DNA of 12,033 bases, from positions 1 to 12,033 of the forward strand of contig JALOMY010000045.1 in assembly GCA_025455225.1 (NCBI GenBank), in the 5' to 3' direction. Below, one piece after another: positions 1 to 5,507 of the stretch. The DNA is from Cyclobacteriaceae bacterium. Lineage in GTDB: Bacteria; Bacteroidota; Bacteroidia; Cytophagales; Cyclobacteriaceae. Each line of letters starts with the position of its first letter. The first letter of the stretch is position 1. The notes beneath the pieces were generated by a model. That model did not search any database, was not told where the DNA came from, and worked only from the letters and a program-made list of their open reading frames with translations. A program made the position numbers and the translations under genes.

Positions 1-1
1 T

Positions 2-121
2 TATTGGGCTGATCCGAAAGAGAAAATCATCGGGCTTATTTTTACCAATATCTATGAAACATCCCATTGGAATATCGGTGATAAGTTTGAAGTGTTGACC
101 TACCAGTCAGTAAATGATTGA
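2..121 (+). CDS. Serine hydrolase (beta-lactamase class C family), C-terminal fragment
   Basis: An open frame enters from the left edge and ends at TGA 119-121, giving the last 39 residues of a protein. The readable pattern YWADPKEKIIGLIFTN, a short gap, then FEVLTYQSV matches the usual end of PF00144 serine hydrolases: the strand carrying a W/Y-x-DPK-E motif, a hydrophobic strand ending near F-T, and the final helix with LxYQ(A/S)(V/I). Family members are penicillin-binding-protein-like esterases or peptidases, often exported. The catalytic SxxK and Tyr motifs would lie outside the window, so activity and substrate cannot be judged. The family call rests on a short C-terminal pattern and is therefore moderate. 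Confidence 0.6.
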   Translation, partial: YWADPKEKIIGLIFTNIYETSHWNIGDKFEVLTYQSVND

Positions 122-136
122 TTTCGATTTCTTTAT

Positions 137-200
137 TCTTGAATCCCGGTAAGCAGGATCGGTAAATTAAAGAATCGGGTCTTGAATCCGTATCCTGCTT
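137..200. repeat. Inverted repeat with interleaved direct repeat between the serine hydrolase and the cation transporter
   Basis: AAGCAGGAT (151-159) is perfectly complemented by ATCCTGCTT (192-200). Three further pairs (CGG 160-162 with CCG 188-190) can form if one T is bulged. A 10-base direct repeat TCTTGAATCC occurs at 137-146 and 180-189. The hairpin follows the stop of the upstream gene by about 30 bases but lacks a clear T-run, so it is either a weak terminator or a regulatory structure. No function is claimed. Confidence 0.45.
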
Positions 201-220
201 TGACCACCTGCTTTAATTAG

Positions 221-253
221 TTGCATTACCATACAAAGCATTGCTTACCTTTG
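221..253 (+). promoter_or_regulatory. Bacteroidota-type housekeeping promoter of the cation transporter
   Basis: TACCTTTG at 246-253 is a full match to the Bacteroidota -7 consensus TAnnTTTG. A TTG at 221-223 sits 22 bases upstream as the -33 element, inside the usual 17-23 base range. Transcription would begin about 5-8 bases after the box, at or just past the ATG at 258. The transcript would then be leaderless, or translation would start at the in-frame ATG at 279. Confidence 0.55.
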
Positions 254-257
254 TAAG

Positions 258-911
258 ATGAACAATTCAGTCATATCCATGAAGCATAACCGGTTATATT
301 CGGCTGCACTGGCCATGGCAGTTTTCACCATCGTGTATAACATGGCGGAGGGTATTGTTTCAACCTGGTTTGGCTATGAAGATGAAGTACTTACACTATT
401 TGGTTTTGGCGTTGATAGTTTCATTGAAATGATTTCCGGTATAGGCATCATGCATATGGTGCTGCGCATCCGGTATCAGCCAAATGGTAACCGCGATAAC
501 TTTGAACGTACAGCCTTGCGGATAACTGGAACCGCTTTTTACCTGCTGGTGGCGGGCCTCGTTATTGGGGCAACGGTAGTTGTAATTACAGGCCAGCAAC
601 CGGAGACCACATTTTGGGGTGTTGTGATTTCCAGCATCAGTATTCTAATAATGATCGCCTTGATTTATGGAAAAAAGAAAGTTGGTGATGCACTTCAAAG
701 TGAAGCCATTAAAGCCGATGCCAATTGTGCCCTTGTTTGTGTTTACATGTCGATCATTCTTCTGGTTTCCAGTGCCCTGTATGAATTATTTAATTTGCCT
801 TATATCGATGCCGCAGGAACAATGGGATTGGCCTGGTTTTCCTATAAAGAGGGAAAAGAATGTTTTGAAAAAGCATCCACCAACAAGAATTGCGGATGCG
901 AACATCCGTAA
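258..911 (+). CDS. Cation transporter, cation diffusion facilitator-like membrane protein
   Basis: This 217-residue integral membrane protein has the transmembrane half of the CDF superfamily (PF01545). It shows about six hydrophobic segments. Conserved CDF-like patterns are YNMAEGIVS near residue 27, FGFGVDSFIE near 48 in the second helix, EAIKADANCALVC near 149 in the fifth, and YIDAAG near 182. The acidic residues D53, D154 and D184 are candidates for metal coordination or coupling. It lacks the large cytoplasmic C-terminal domain of classical zinc exporters and ends in a short C-G-C-x-H tail (C212, C214, H216) that could bind a soft metal. The likely role is proton-driven export of a divalent metal; the ion is not determinable. 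The start at 258 abuts a -7 box, so M8 at 279 is a possible true start. The gene is monocistronic and converges with the SemiSWEET gene. Confidence 0.8.
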   Translation: MNNSVISMKHNRLYSAALAMAVFTIVYNMAEGIVSTWFGYEDEVLTLFGFGVDSFIEMISGIGIMHMVLRIRYQPNGNRDNFERTALRITGTAFYLLVAGLVIGATVVVITGQQPETTFWGVVISSISILIMIALIYGKKKVGDALQSEAIKADANCALVCVYMSIILLVSSALYELFNLPYIDAAGTMGLAWFSYKEGKECFEKASTNKNCGCEHP

Positions 912-978
912 TGATTCCTCTTCAAAACTAATCGTAGAATTTTGATTTCCGGATAACAACCGGTTTTACAGTAATCTA

Positions 979-1236
979 TTATTGCTTCCACTTAATTTTC
1001 AATACCAATAAAAACGAGGCCAGCATCAGGGTGATAAAGTTGGCTACGATTACCGGAATATCGCTGCGAAGAAAACCGTAAATCAACCAGAGAAAAACAC
1101 CCAGGCAAAAAATGGAAAACATCCAAAGGGATAAATCTTTAGTAGAACGGGTGCGCCAGGTCTTTACTACTTGTGGAATGAAAGCAGCTGTGGTGCAAGC
1201 ACCGGCAATCAGCCCAAGGATTTGAGTGGTATCCAT
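979..1236 (-). CDS. SemiSWEET family sugar transporter (PQ-loop/MtN3)
   Basis: At 85 residues with three transmembrane helices this is the standard size of a bacterial SemiSWEET, which works as a homodimer to pass sugars across the inner membrane by facilitated diffusion. The diagnostic PQ motif is in FIPQVVKTWRTRSTKDLS (P21-Q22), followed by the conserved positively charged and polar linker. Helix 2 spans about residues 36-54 and helix 3 about 61-80, with N66 at the place of the conserved pocket Asn. A near-consensus -7 box (TTACTTTG on the minus strand, 1256-1263) lies 19 bases before the ATG; no Shine-Dalgarno sequence is visible. It is separated from the ABC permease by 106 bases and may be a single-gene unit. 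Substrate is not deducible. Confidence 0.85.
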   Translation of the reverse strand: MDTTQILGLIAGACTTAAFIPQVVKTWRTRSTKDLSLWMFSIFCLGVFLWLIYGFLRSDIPVIVANFITLMLASFLLVLKIKWKQ

Positions 1237-1342
1237 AAAAACGGAATTGATAATACAAAGTAAGGTGTATTTCCCTATTCCGGGTTCAGGATGTAGGATT
1301 ATCGCTAGTAAATGATGATGATACCGTTTGCACTAATCAGTT

Positions 1343-2146
1343 TCAGATATCCGATTTCTTTAATTTCAGGTAACTGAAATAATTGAAAAGAAAGACCCAT
1401 ACCAGGGCAATGAGCACCGATTGCCAGCTTACATAATCCCTGATCTCCTGGAAGGCATAACGCGCAAACGGCATCGGTACCAGGTTCATGATGGATTCGA
1501 GTGGGAAATACGGAATTATTTGAGGAACATAATCATCCAGGTTTTCCTTAATGATCAATTCTATGAGATACGAATTTAACAATAAGACAATCGTTAATCC
1601 GGATCGCTGAATAAGAATACCGAGCATAAGGGCAAATGAGAGAAATGAGAATACTTCCAGGAAATAAGCCGGGAAGAACTGAATGCCTTTAAACATGAAC
1701 TGGGTATCCAGATGCGGTGAATAGATCAACCCGGTAAATAACGAAATGAAAAATACCAGGATCATGCTGATGGCACTCAACATAAGGTTGGTTCCGATTT
1801 TTGAAATCAGAAACTCCGTTCGGCTTAAACCGTCAATAATGTTCTGCCGAACGGTTCGGTAGGTGAATTCATTGGTGATGGATATAACCACCATAATACC
1901 CAGCATGATTTTCAATAAGCCACTCGACCACGCCAGGTTCTGCCAGATATCGGGAAAATGATAAAGAGGAATCCGGTTAATGTTAATCGATTGGCCAAAC
2001 CCTTCGATGGTTCGGGCCAGCCATTTTAAAAATTCCATACCACTGGCCGTGGCTGTACCCAAAGTAAAAAAATACAAGCCCACAATGATCCAGAAGGTGC
2101 GGTAATGAATCAGTTTTTTGAAATCGATTTTTAATAGATACAACAT
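1343..2146 (-). CDS. ABC-2 type transporter permease
   Basis: This 267-residue protein has about six transmembrane segments (roughly residues 17-35, 75-95, 115-145, 160-180, 185-200 and 240-260). The stretch NEFTYRTVRQNIIDGLSRTEF after the second segment is the cytoplasmic coupling element typical of ABC-2 permeases that partner BcrA/CcmA-like ATPases. It follows the ATPase gene with a 40-base gap on the same strand and surely forms the exporter with it. Members export antibiotics, lipids or peptides, or act in gliding and envelope biogenesis in Bacteroidota; the cargo here is unknown. The protein ends KLKKSDI before TGA. No terminator of note follows in the 106 bases before the SemiSWEET gene. 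Confidence 0.85.
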   Translation of the reverse strand: MLYLLKIDFKKLIHYRTFWIIVGLYFFTLGTATASGMEFLKWLARTIEGFGQSININRIPLYHFPDIWQNLAWSSGLLKIMLGIMVVISITNEFTYRTVRQNIIDGLSRTEFLISKIGTNLMLSAISMILVFFISLFTGLIYSPHLDTQFMFKGIQFFPAYFLEVFSFLSFALMLGILIQRSGLTIVLLLNSYLIELIIKENLDDYVPQIIPYFPLESIMNLVPMPFARYAFQEIRDYVSWQSVLIALVWVFLFNYFSYLKLKKSDI

Positions 2147-2186
2147 AGTCAGCTCATTTTTTCACCGGGTTCATCCGTTGATGAGA

Positions 2187-3077
2187 TTAATGTTCGGATA
2201 ATATTTCTAAGAATTGTTGTTCGAGGCTCTTCTTCCGGGTTACCAGATGAGAAGCAGTAATGCCTTTCTCAAATAAAAACCGGTTCAGTTCAGTGCCATG
2301 GTATCCATCGCGCATCAATACCTGGAAAGAGCCGTTTTCTCTTAGAACAGAAGCCGTTCCTGAAAATGTTAAAAGGATTTCATTCAGATTTTCTATATCT
2401 GCATTAACCTCTACAATTACTTCTCCTTGCCCCACATCACCCACCGGGCCTATATGTACTAAACTTCCTTTCTTCAGAATAGCGAAATGAGAGCATACCT
2501 TCTGTACTTCATCCAATAAATGACTGGCCAGGATAATGGTCTTTCCCTGACTTGCGATCTTCCGTATGATGGATCGGATTTCGGCAATTCCCATCGGATC
2601 AAGACCATTGGTTGGCTCATCCAATATCAAGACCGTTGGGTCATTCAGCAGGGCCGATGCAATGGCCAGTCGCTGCTTCATACCCAGCGAATAAGTCCGG
2701 TACTTATCGTCTTTCCGCTCGGTTAATTCCACCAACTCGAGTACCCGTTCAATATTTTCAATCGGGCATTGCTTGATCATGGCATTGAGCTCGAGGTTAT
2801 GTTGCCCGCTCAGGTAAGGATAAAAAATGGGATGTTCCAGTACTGCCCCGATTTTTCTGCGGATTTGCGGTGTGGGTTTTTCTCCAAACCAGTAAAACGA
2901 TCCGGATGTAGGATTGGTCACTCCCATTAACATACCTAAGGTGGTCGTTTTACCACTGCCATTAGGACCTAATACACCAAACACCTGACCGGATTGAACT
3001 TCAAGGTTGAGTTCATTCACAGCCTTAATGCGACCGAAATGCTTGGTAAGATTTTGTATGGAAAGTACAGTACTCAA
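2187..3077 (-). CDS. ABC transporter ATP-binding protein (BcrA/CcmA-like)
   Basis: A 296-residue ABC ATPase with all core motifs: Walker A GPNGSGKT (37-44), signature YSLGMKQ (131-137), Walker B VLILDEP (151-157), D-loop NGLDP and switch H188 in ASH. The Q-loop position carries Glu (VLEHPIFYP near 81-89) rather than Gln, which is common in BcrA-type drug or lantibiotic exporters. About 85 residues after the nucleotide-binding domain form the accessory C-terminal domain typical of this subfamily. The start is TTG (3075-3077): an in-frame TAA lies 12 bases upstream, and the first beta strand LSIQNLTKHFG requires this start since the next ATG is inside the domain. It powers the adjacent permease as the first gene of a two-gene operon. 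A hairpin lies 45-75 bases upstream. Confidence 0.9.
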   Translation of the reverse strand: MSTVLSIQNLTKHFGRIKAVNELNLEVQSGQVFGVLGPNGSGKTTTLGMLMGVTNPTSGSFYWFGEKPTPQIRRKIGAVLEHPIFYPYLSGQHNLELNAMIKQCPIENIERVLELVELTERKDDKYRTYSLGMKQRLAIASALLNDPTVLILDEPTNGLDPMGIAEIRSIIRKIASQGKTIILASHLLDEVQKVCSHFAILKKGSLVHIGPVGDVGQGEVIVEVNADIENLNEILLTFSGTASVLRENGSFQVLMRDGYHGTELNRFLFEKGITASHLVTRKKSLEQQFLEILSEH

Positions 3078-3121
3078 GGCCGATATAAATTAATGATCCG
3101 TTTACTCCACTTAGATAACCA

Positions 3122-3151
3122 TTTGCCTGTAACTGGTTACAGTTTGGCAAA
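3122..3151. repeat. Imperfect palindrome upstream of the ABC operon
   Basis: CTGTAAC (3127-3133) and GTTACAG (3136-3142) form a perfect 7-base inverted repeat around TG. An outer pair, TTTGCC (3122-3127) and GGCAAA (3146-3151), extends the symmetry if the four bases GTTT are bulged. It lies in the 94-base spacer between the second DUF4252 gene and the ABC ATPase, both read leftward. There is no T-run on the minus strand after it, so an operator for a dimeric regulator or an RNA leader structure is at least as likely as a terminator. Confidence 0.5.
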
Positions 3152-3171
3152 ATAATAACCAGGTTAAGGGG

Positions 3172-3708
3172 TTACTGGTCTTCTTGGTCGTTCTCCTTAC
3201 GCTTTGCATTACGCTCAGTGAAAGATTTAATTCGGTTTCCAACATCGGTACTCTTATCGAGTGCATTATACAGAGTAGTAACGTTATTCAGCGATATACT
3301 GCCGACCACATCCAGCACATATAAGCTTGATGAATCATTTACCAGGATCACCATACCCGAAGTTTTTCCGGATTTTTCCTTCATATACACATCGAAATTC
3401 CGTCCCTGGTAGCGGCTGGTCATAACACTTTCAAAAGCTTCGCTTGTATAATCCTGGGTAAGCCTTTTGTAATCAGCTTGGTTGAATATTGTGCCTTTAT
3501 CAATCATCAGGAATTTCATTTTCTCAATATCCTTTATCAGTTCATCGAATTCCTTGTCTTCAGTTTGGTTTATCATGCGAAGCGTATTCTGATAAAAGAA
3601 TAGCGAGAAGGCATTGTCGTATTTTTTCTGAAGACTTTCAGTCGTTTTACTTTGGGCAGTGGCAAGCCAGGAAACTAAAAGTAAAAACAATAATGGGATG
3701 GTTTTCAT
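3172..3708 (-). CDS. Secreted DUF4252 domain protein (paralogue 2)
   Basis: A 178-residue protein with a Sec signal peptide (hydrophobic core 4-17, likely cleavage after ATAQ near residue 19) and no lipobox Cys. The mature part fits DUF4252, a Bacteroidota-specific family of unknown function. It aligns with the neighbour at 3811-4350 through KEKSGKTSGMVILVNDSSS (near 110-128) versus the other's EKSPGKISELVMLSGSNDD, and through DVVGSISLNNVTTL (133-146) versus SLFGEIDLKQVSRI. The tail is very polar (RNAKRKENDQEDQ). A terminator separates it from the sigma operon, but an ECF-like promoter element (GTTAAC-N16-CGTAT) precedes the ATG, suggesting it is controlled by the same sigma factor as a separate transcript. 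Biochemical role unknown. Confidence 0.8.
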   Translation of the reverse strand: MKTIPLLFLLLVSWLATAQSKTTESLQKKYDNAFSLFFYQNTLRMINQTEDKEFDELIKDIEKMKFLMIDKGTIFNQADYKRLTQDYTSEAFESVMTSRYQGRNFDVYMKEKSGKTSGMVILVNDSSSLYVLDVVGSISLNNVTTLYNALDKSTDVGNRIKSFTERNAKRKENDQEDQ

Positions 3709-3718
3709 GGTGTAGTAT

Positions 3719-3743
3719 ACGGATGAACACGGTTGTGGTTAAC
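3719..3743 (-). promoter_or_regulatory. Possible ECF sigma-type promoter of the second DUF4252 gene
   Basis: On the minus strand GTTAAC (3743-3738) is followed after exactly 16 bases by CGTAT (3721-3717), 8 bases before the ATG at 3708. The spacing equals that of the TGTAAC-N16-CGTCT element in front of the sigma gene at 5390, and the AAC and CGT cores are shared. The two -35 parts differ slightly and the leader would be very short, so this is a moderate inference. Confidence 0.4.
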
Positions 3744-3748
3744 GTTAA

Positions 3749-3791
3749 TTAAAACAGAAATCGCGGTACTGTCAAGCGCAGCACCGCGATT
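3749..3791 (-). terminator. Intrinsic terminator of the sigma/anti-sigma/DUF4252 operon
   Basis: On the minus strand, 20 bases after the stop of the first DUF4252 gene, a perfect 9-pair GC-rich stem (AATCGCGGT at 3783-3791 read as complement with 3759-3767) encloses a 15-base loop. It is followed by TCTGTTTTAATT, a T-rich tail. Position, stem and tail fit rho-independent termination and set the second DUF4252 gene apart from the upstream operon. Confidence 0.7.
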
Positions 3792-3810
3792 CTTGAGCAC
3801 AACGAGTGCA

Positions 3811-4350
3811 TTAATTCTTTTTCTCTGACTTTTCGTCCATCTTCTGGAGGTTTTCCAAACCACCAACATTCATCTTCTGACCAATTCTGGATACTTGTTT
3901 CAAATCAATTTCGCCAAATAAACTCAGCAGCATAAAATCATCGTTACTTCCGGAAAGCATTACCAACTCACTGATTTTGCCCGGGCTCTTTTCCAATACG
4001 TAAAACTTCATGTCTTCATCCTTATCCCGAACCGACATCAGCTCTTCGTATTTATTCTGCAGAATGATACCGGAGGCTTCCTTGTACAGGTTTCGGGCAT
4101 CGCTGGTATTTTCTTTTCCGATAATCCGAAGGCCTTTCAGCTTGCTGATGGCATCGAGCACTTCTTTATCCTCCGGCTTTTCAACTTCCATGTCGGTAAA
4201 CATGCTGAACATTTTGCTGGAGATGGTTACTTGCGTTGTAAACGATTCATCCGTAGCATACTTATTAAAAAATTTGGTAATCGCCTCGCCCTGTGCATAC
4301 ACTCCCGTACCCAAAGCGACTAAAACAATAAGTGTGATTATTTTTTTCAT
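3811..4350 (-). CDS. Secreted DUF4252 domain protein (paralogue 1)
   Basis: A 179-residue exported protein: signal peptide MKKIITLIVLVALGTGVYA with probable cleavage before or after Q20, then a mature DUF4252 domain. It has no lipobox Cys and no transmembrane segment after the signal, and ends in a charged tail (KMDEKSEKKN). It is the third gene of an operon, 19 bases after the anti-sigma stop, with an AGGA purine stretch 11 bases before the ATG. Placement directly after a sigma/anti-sigma pair is recurrent for DUF4252 in Bacteroidota and points to a periplasmic or surface protein that is an output or sensor of that system; the activity is not known. The gene to its left is a paralogue (about 178 residues). 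Confidence 0.85.
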   Translation of the reverse strand: MKKIITLIVLVALGTGVYAQGEAITKFFNKYATDESFTTQVTISSKMFSMFTDMEVEKPEDKEVLDAISKLKGLRIIGKENTSDARNLYKEASGIILQNKYEELMSVRDKDEDMKFYVLEKSPGKISELVMLSGSNDDFMLLSLFGEIDLKQVSRIGQKMNVGGLENLQKMDEKSEKKN

Positions 4351-4369
4351 GATTCTTTATTCCTGTTTA

Positions 4370-4894
4370 TTAAAGTTCTTTTTCTTCTTCTTTGGTTGTA
4401 GCCTGGACTTTCTCCCGGGCTTCATTTAACATATTTATCTTTTTAGCTTGCTGTTCTGCCGTACCGAATCCTTTCGAAATCATCAACAAGGCTTTCTTGG
4501 TTTCCTCAAAGGCCTGCTTCGGATCTGTATACGTGTCTTCAACTGCAATGGGATCTTCCTGCCGTATTTCCTGGCGAACCAGGTAAATAGCAGCCACTAA
4601 TACAGTTATGCCTGCAGCAATTCGCATTGCATTGAAAACTAAATACCTGACTTTACCCCTTTGAAGATGAGGTCTCTCCCGGATTTTATTCCTGAGATGG
4701 TCATCAAATGCAGGTTGTACTTCTTTGCTTTTTTGACCTTCGAAGTACCGGAACAATGCGGCAGTTTCACGCCATTTTTCAGGAACTTTCTCCTGATTGA
4801 AGTACTCACGTAATTGTTGTTCCTCCTCCAATGAGGTTTCACAATCCCAGTACTTCTTCAACAATTCCTCAATTCTACTGGAGTCCATACGCAT
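4370..4894 (-). CDS. Single-pass membrane anti-sigma factor
   Basis: This 174-residue protein has an N-terminal cytoplasmic part with the pattern LLKKYWDCETSLEEEQQLREYF (residues 11-32), typical of Bacteroidota anti-sigma proteins. A single transmembrane helix follows near 90-107 (RIAAGITVLVAAIYLV). The C-terminal periplasmic part of about 65 residues contains DTYTDPKQAFEETKKALLMIS (120-140). No zinc-finger HxxxCxxC motif is visible, unlike ZAS-type anti-sigmas. It should hold the ECF sigma factor at the inner membrane until an envelope signal arrives. Its start overlaps the end of the sigma gene by 20 bases (14 if M3 at 4888 is used), indicating translational coupling and 1:1 production. A DUF4252 gene follows after 19 bases. 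Confidence 0.8.
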   Translation of the reverse strand: MRMDSSRIEELLKKYWDCETSLEEEQQLREYFNQEKVPEKWRETAALFRYFEGQKSKEVQPAFDDHLRNKIRERPHLQRGKVRYLVFNAMRIAAGITVLVAAIYLVRQEIRQEDPIAVEDTYTDPKQAFEETKKALLMISKGFGTAEQQAKKINMLNEAREKVQATTKEEEKEL

Positions 4895-5390
4895 TGATTT
4901 TTAATAACTTTTCCCTTACCGCATTTCTTGCCCGGAACAGGTTTACCTTTACCTGGTTCATATCAAGTTCAAGCGTTTCGCAGATCTCATTGTACGAATA
5001 CCCTTCCACATCGCGGAGGTGAATAATCTGTCGCTGCTTTTCCGGCAGCGCAGCAATTAACTGGCTTACATGTTGCATACTTTCACCCAATTCAGTTTTT
5101 ACGTCCGGAGTAACATCGGCATGCTGCACCTCATAACTGGTTTCAATCGGGTATGTTCCTTTACGCTGAATCGACCGAAGCCGGTCCAGTGAAAGATTCT
5201 TTGTGATTCGCATGCACCAGGCTTCCATATTCTGAATCTGGTCCATTTGTTCACGGCCGTTCCATACCCTTACCAGCACCTCCTGAACAACATCTTCGGC
5301 TTCTGCTTCATTGCCCAACATGCGGAGAGCAAATCGAAAAAGCTTGTTTTTAACAGGAAGTACGCGGTTTTGAAAAGTCTCGAGATTCAT
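4875..5390 (-). CDS. RNA polymerase sigma factor, ECF subfamily
   Basis: A 171-residue group 4 sigma factor. Region 2 covers about residues 10-76, including the core-binding helix GNEAEAEDVVQEVLVRVW and the -10-recognising helix NMEAWCMRITKNLSLDRLR. Region 4 covers about 108-165 with ALPEKQRQIIHLRDVEGYSY and the helix-turn-helix NEICETLELDMNQVKVNLFRAR. It has no region 1.1 or region 3, as expected for ECF members. It heads an operon with an overlapping membrane anti-sigma and a secreted DUF4252 protein, so it likely turns an envelope signal into transcription. An ECF-type promoter lies 19 bases before the ATG, supporting autoregulation. The signal and regulon beyond this locus cannot be read here. 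Confidence 0.92.
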   Translation of the reverse strand: MNLETFQNRVLPVKNKLFRFALRMLGNEAEAEDVVQEVLVRVWNGREQMDQIQNMEAWCMRITKNLSLDRLRSIQRKGTYPIETSYEVQHADVTPDVKTELGESMQHVSQLIAALPEKQRQIIHLRDVEGYSYNEICETLELDMNQVKVNLFRARNAVREKLLKINAYGLQ

Positions 5391-5409
5391 TAATCAAAAT
5401 CCAAATACC

Positions 5410-5436
5410 AGACGATGAGTCCGGGAAGATGTTACA
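5410..5436 (-). promoter_or_regulatory. ECF-type (probably autoregulated) promoter of the sigma operon
   Basis: On the minus strand TGTAAC (5436-5431) is followed after 16 bases by CGTCT (5414-5410). AAC near -35 and CGTC near -10 with 16-17 spacing is the general pattern of ECF promoters, and many ECF genes drive their own transcription. Transcription would begin around 5403, giving a leader of about a dozen bases to the ATG at 5390. Confidence 0.55.
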
Positions 5437-5507
5437 AACATTTTTTATTTTATTTCACTGCCCGAAAGTTGTGGCTCAGTAATTAAAGCCTTAATCGCCC
5501 AAAAATG

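Noticed and set aside
667..945. 92-residue plus-strand frame
   Set aside because: Different-frame shadow inside the cation transporter, without family features.
912..978. Terminator between the convergent transporter genes (palindrome AACCGGTT)
   Set aside because: Only an 8-base palindrome without a loop or T-run; not enough for a terminator call.
4010..4429. 139-residue plus-strand open frame
   Set aside because: Antisense to the first DUF4252 gene; Ser/Phe-rich low-complexity sequence with a poly-Phe tail from the lysine codons of the real genes.
5391..5507. Terminator between the VWA and sigma genes
   Set aside because: Only a 4-5 pair GGCT/AGCC stem is seen; insufficient.
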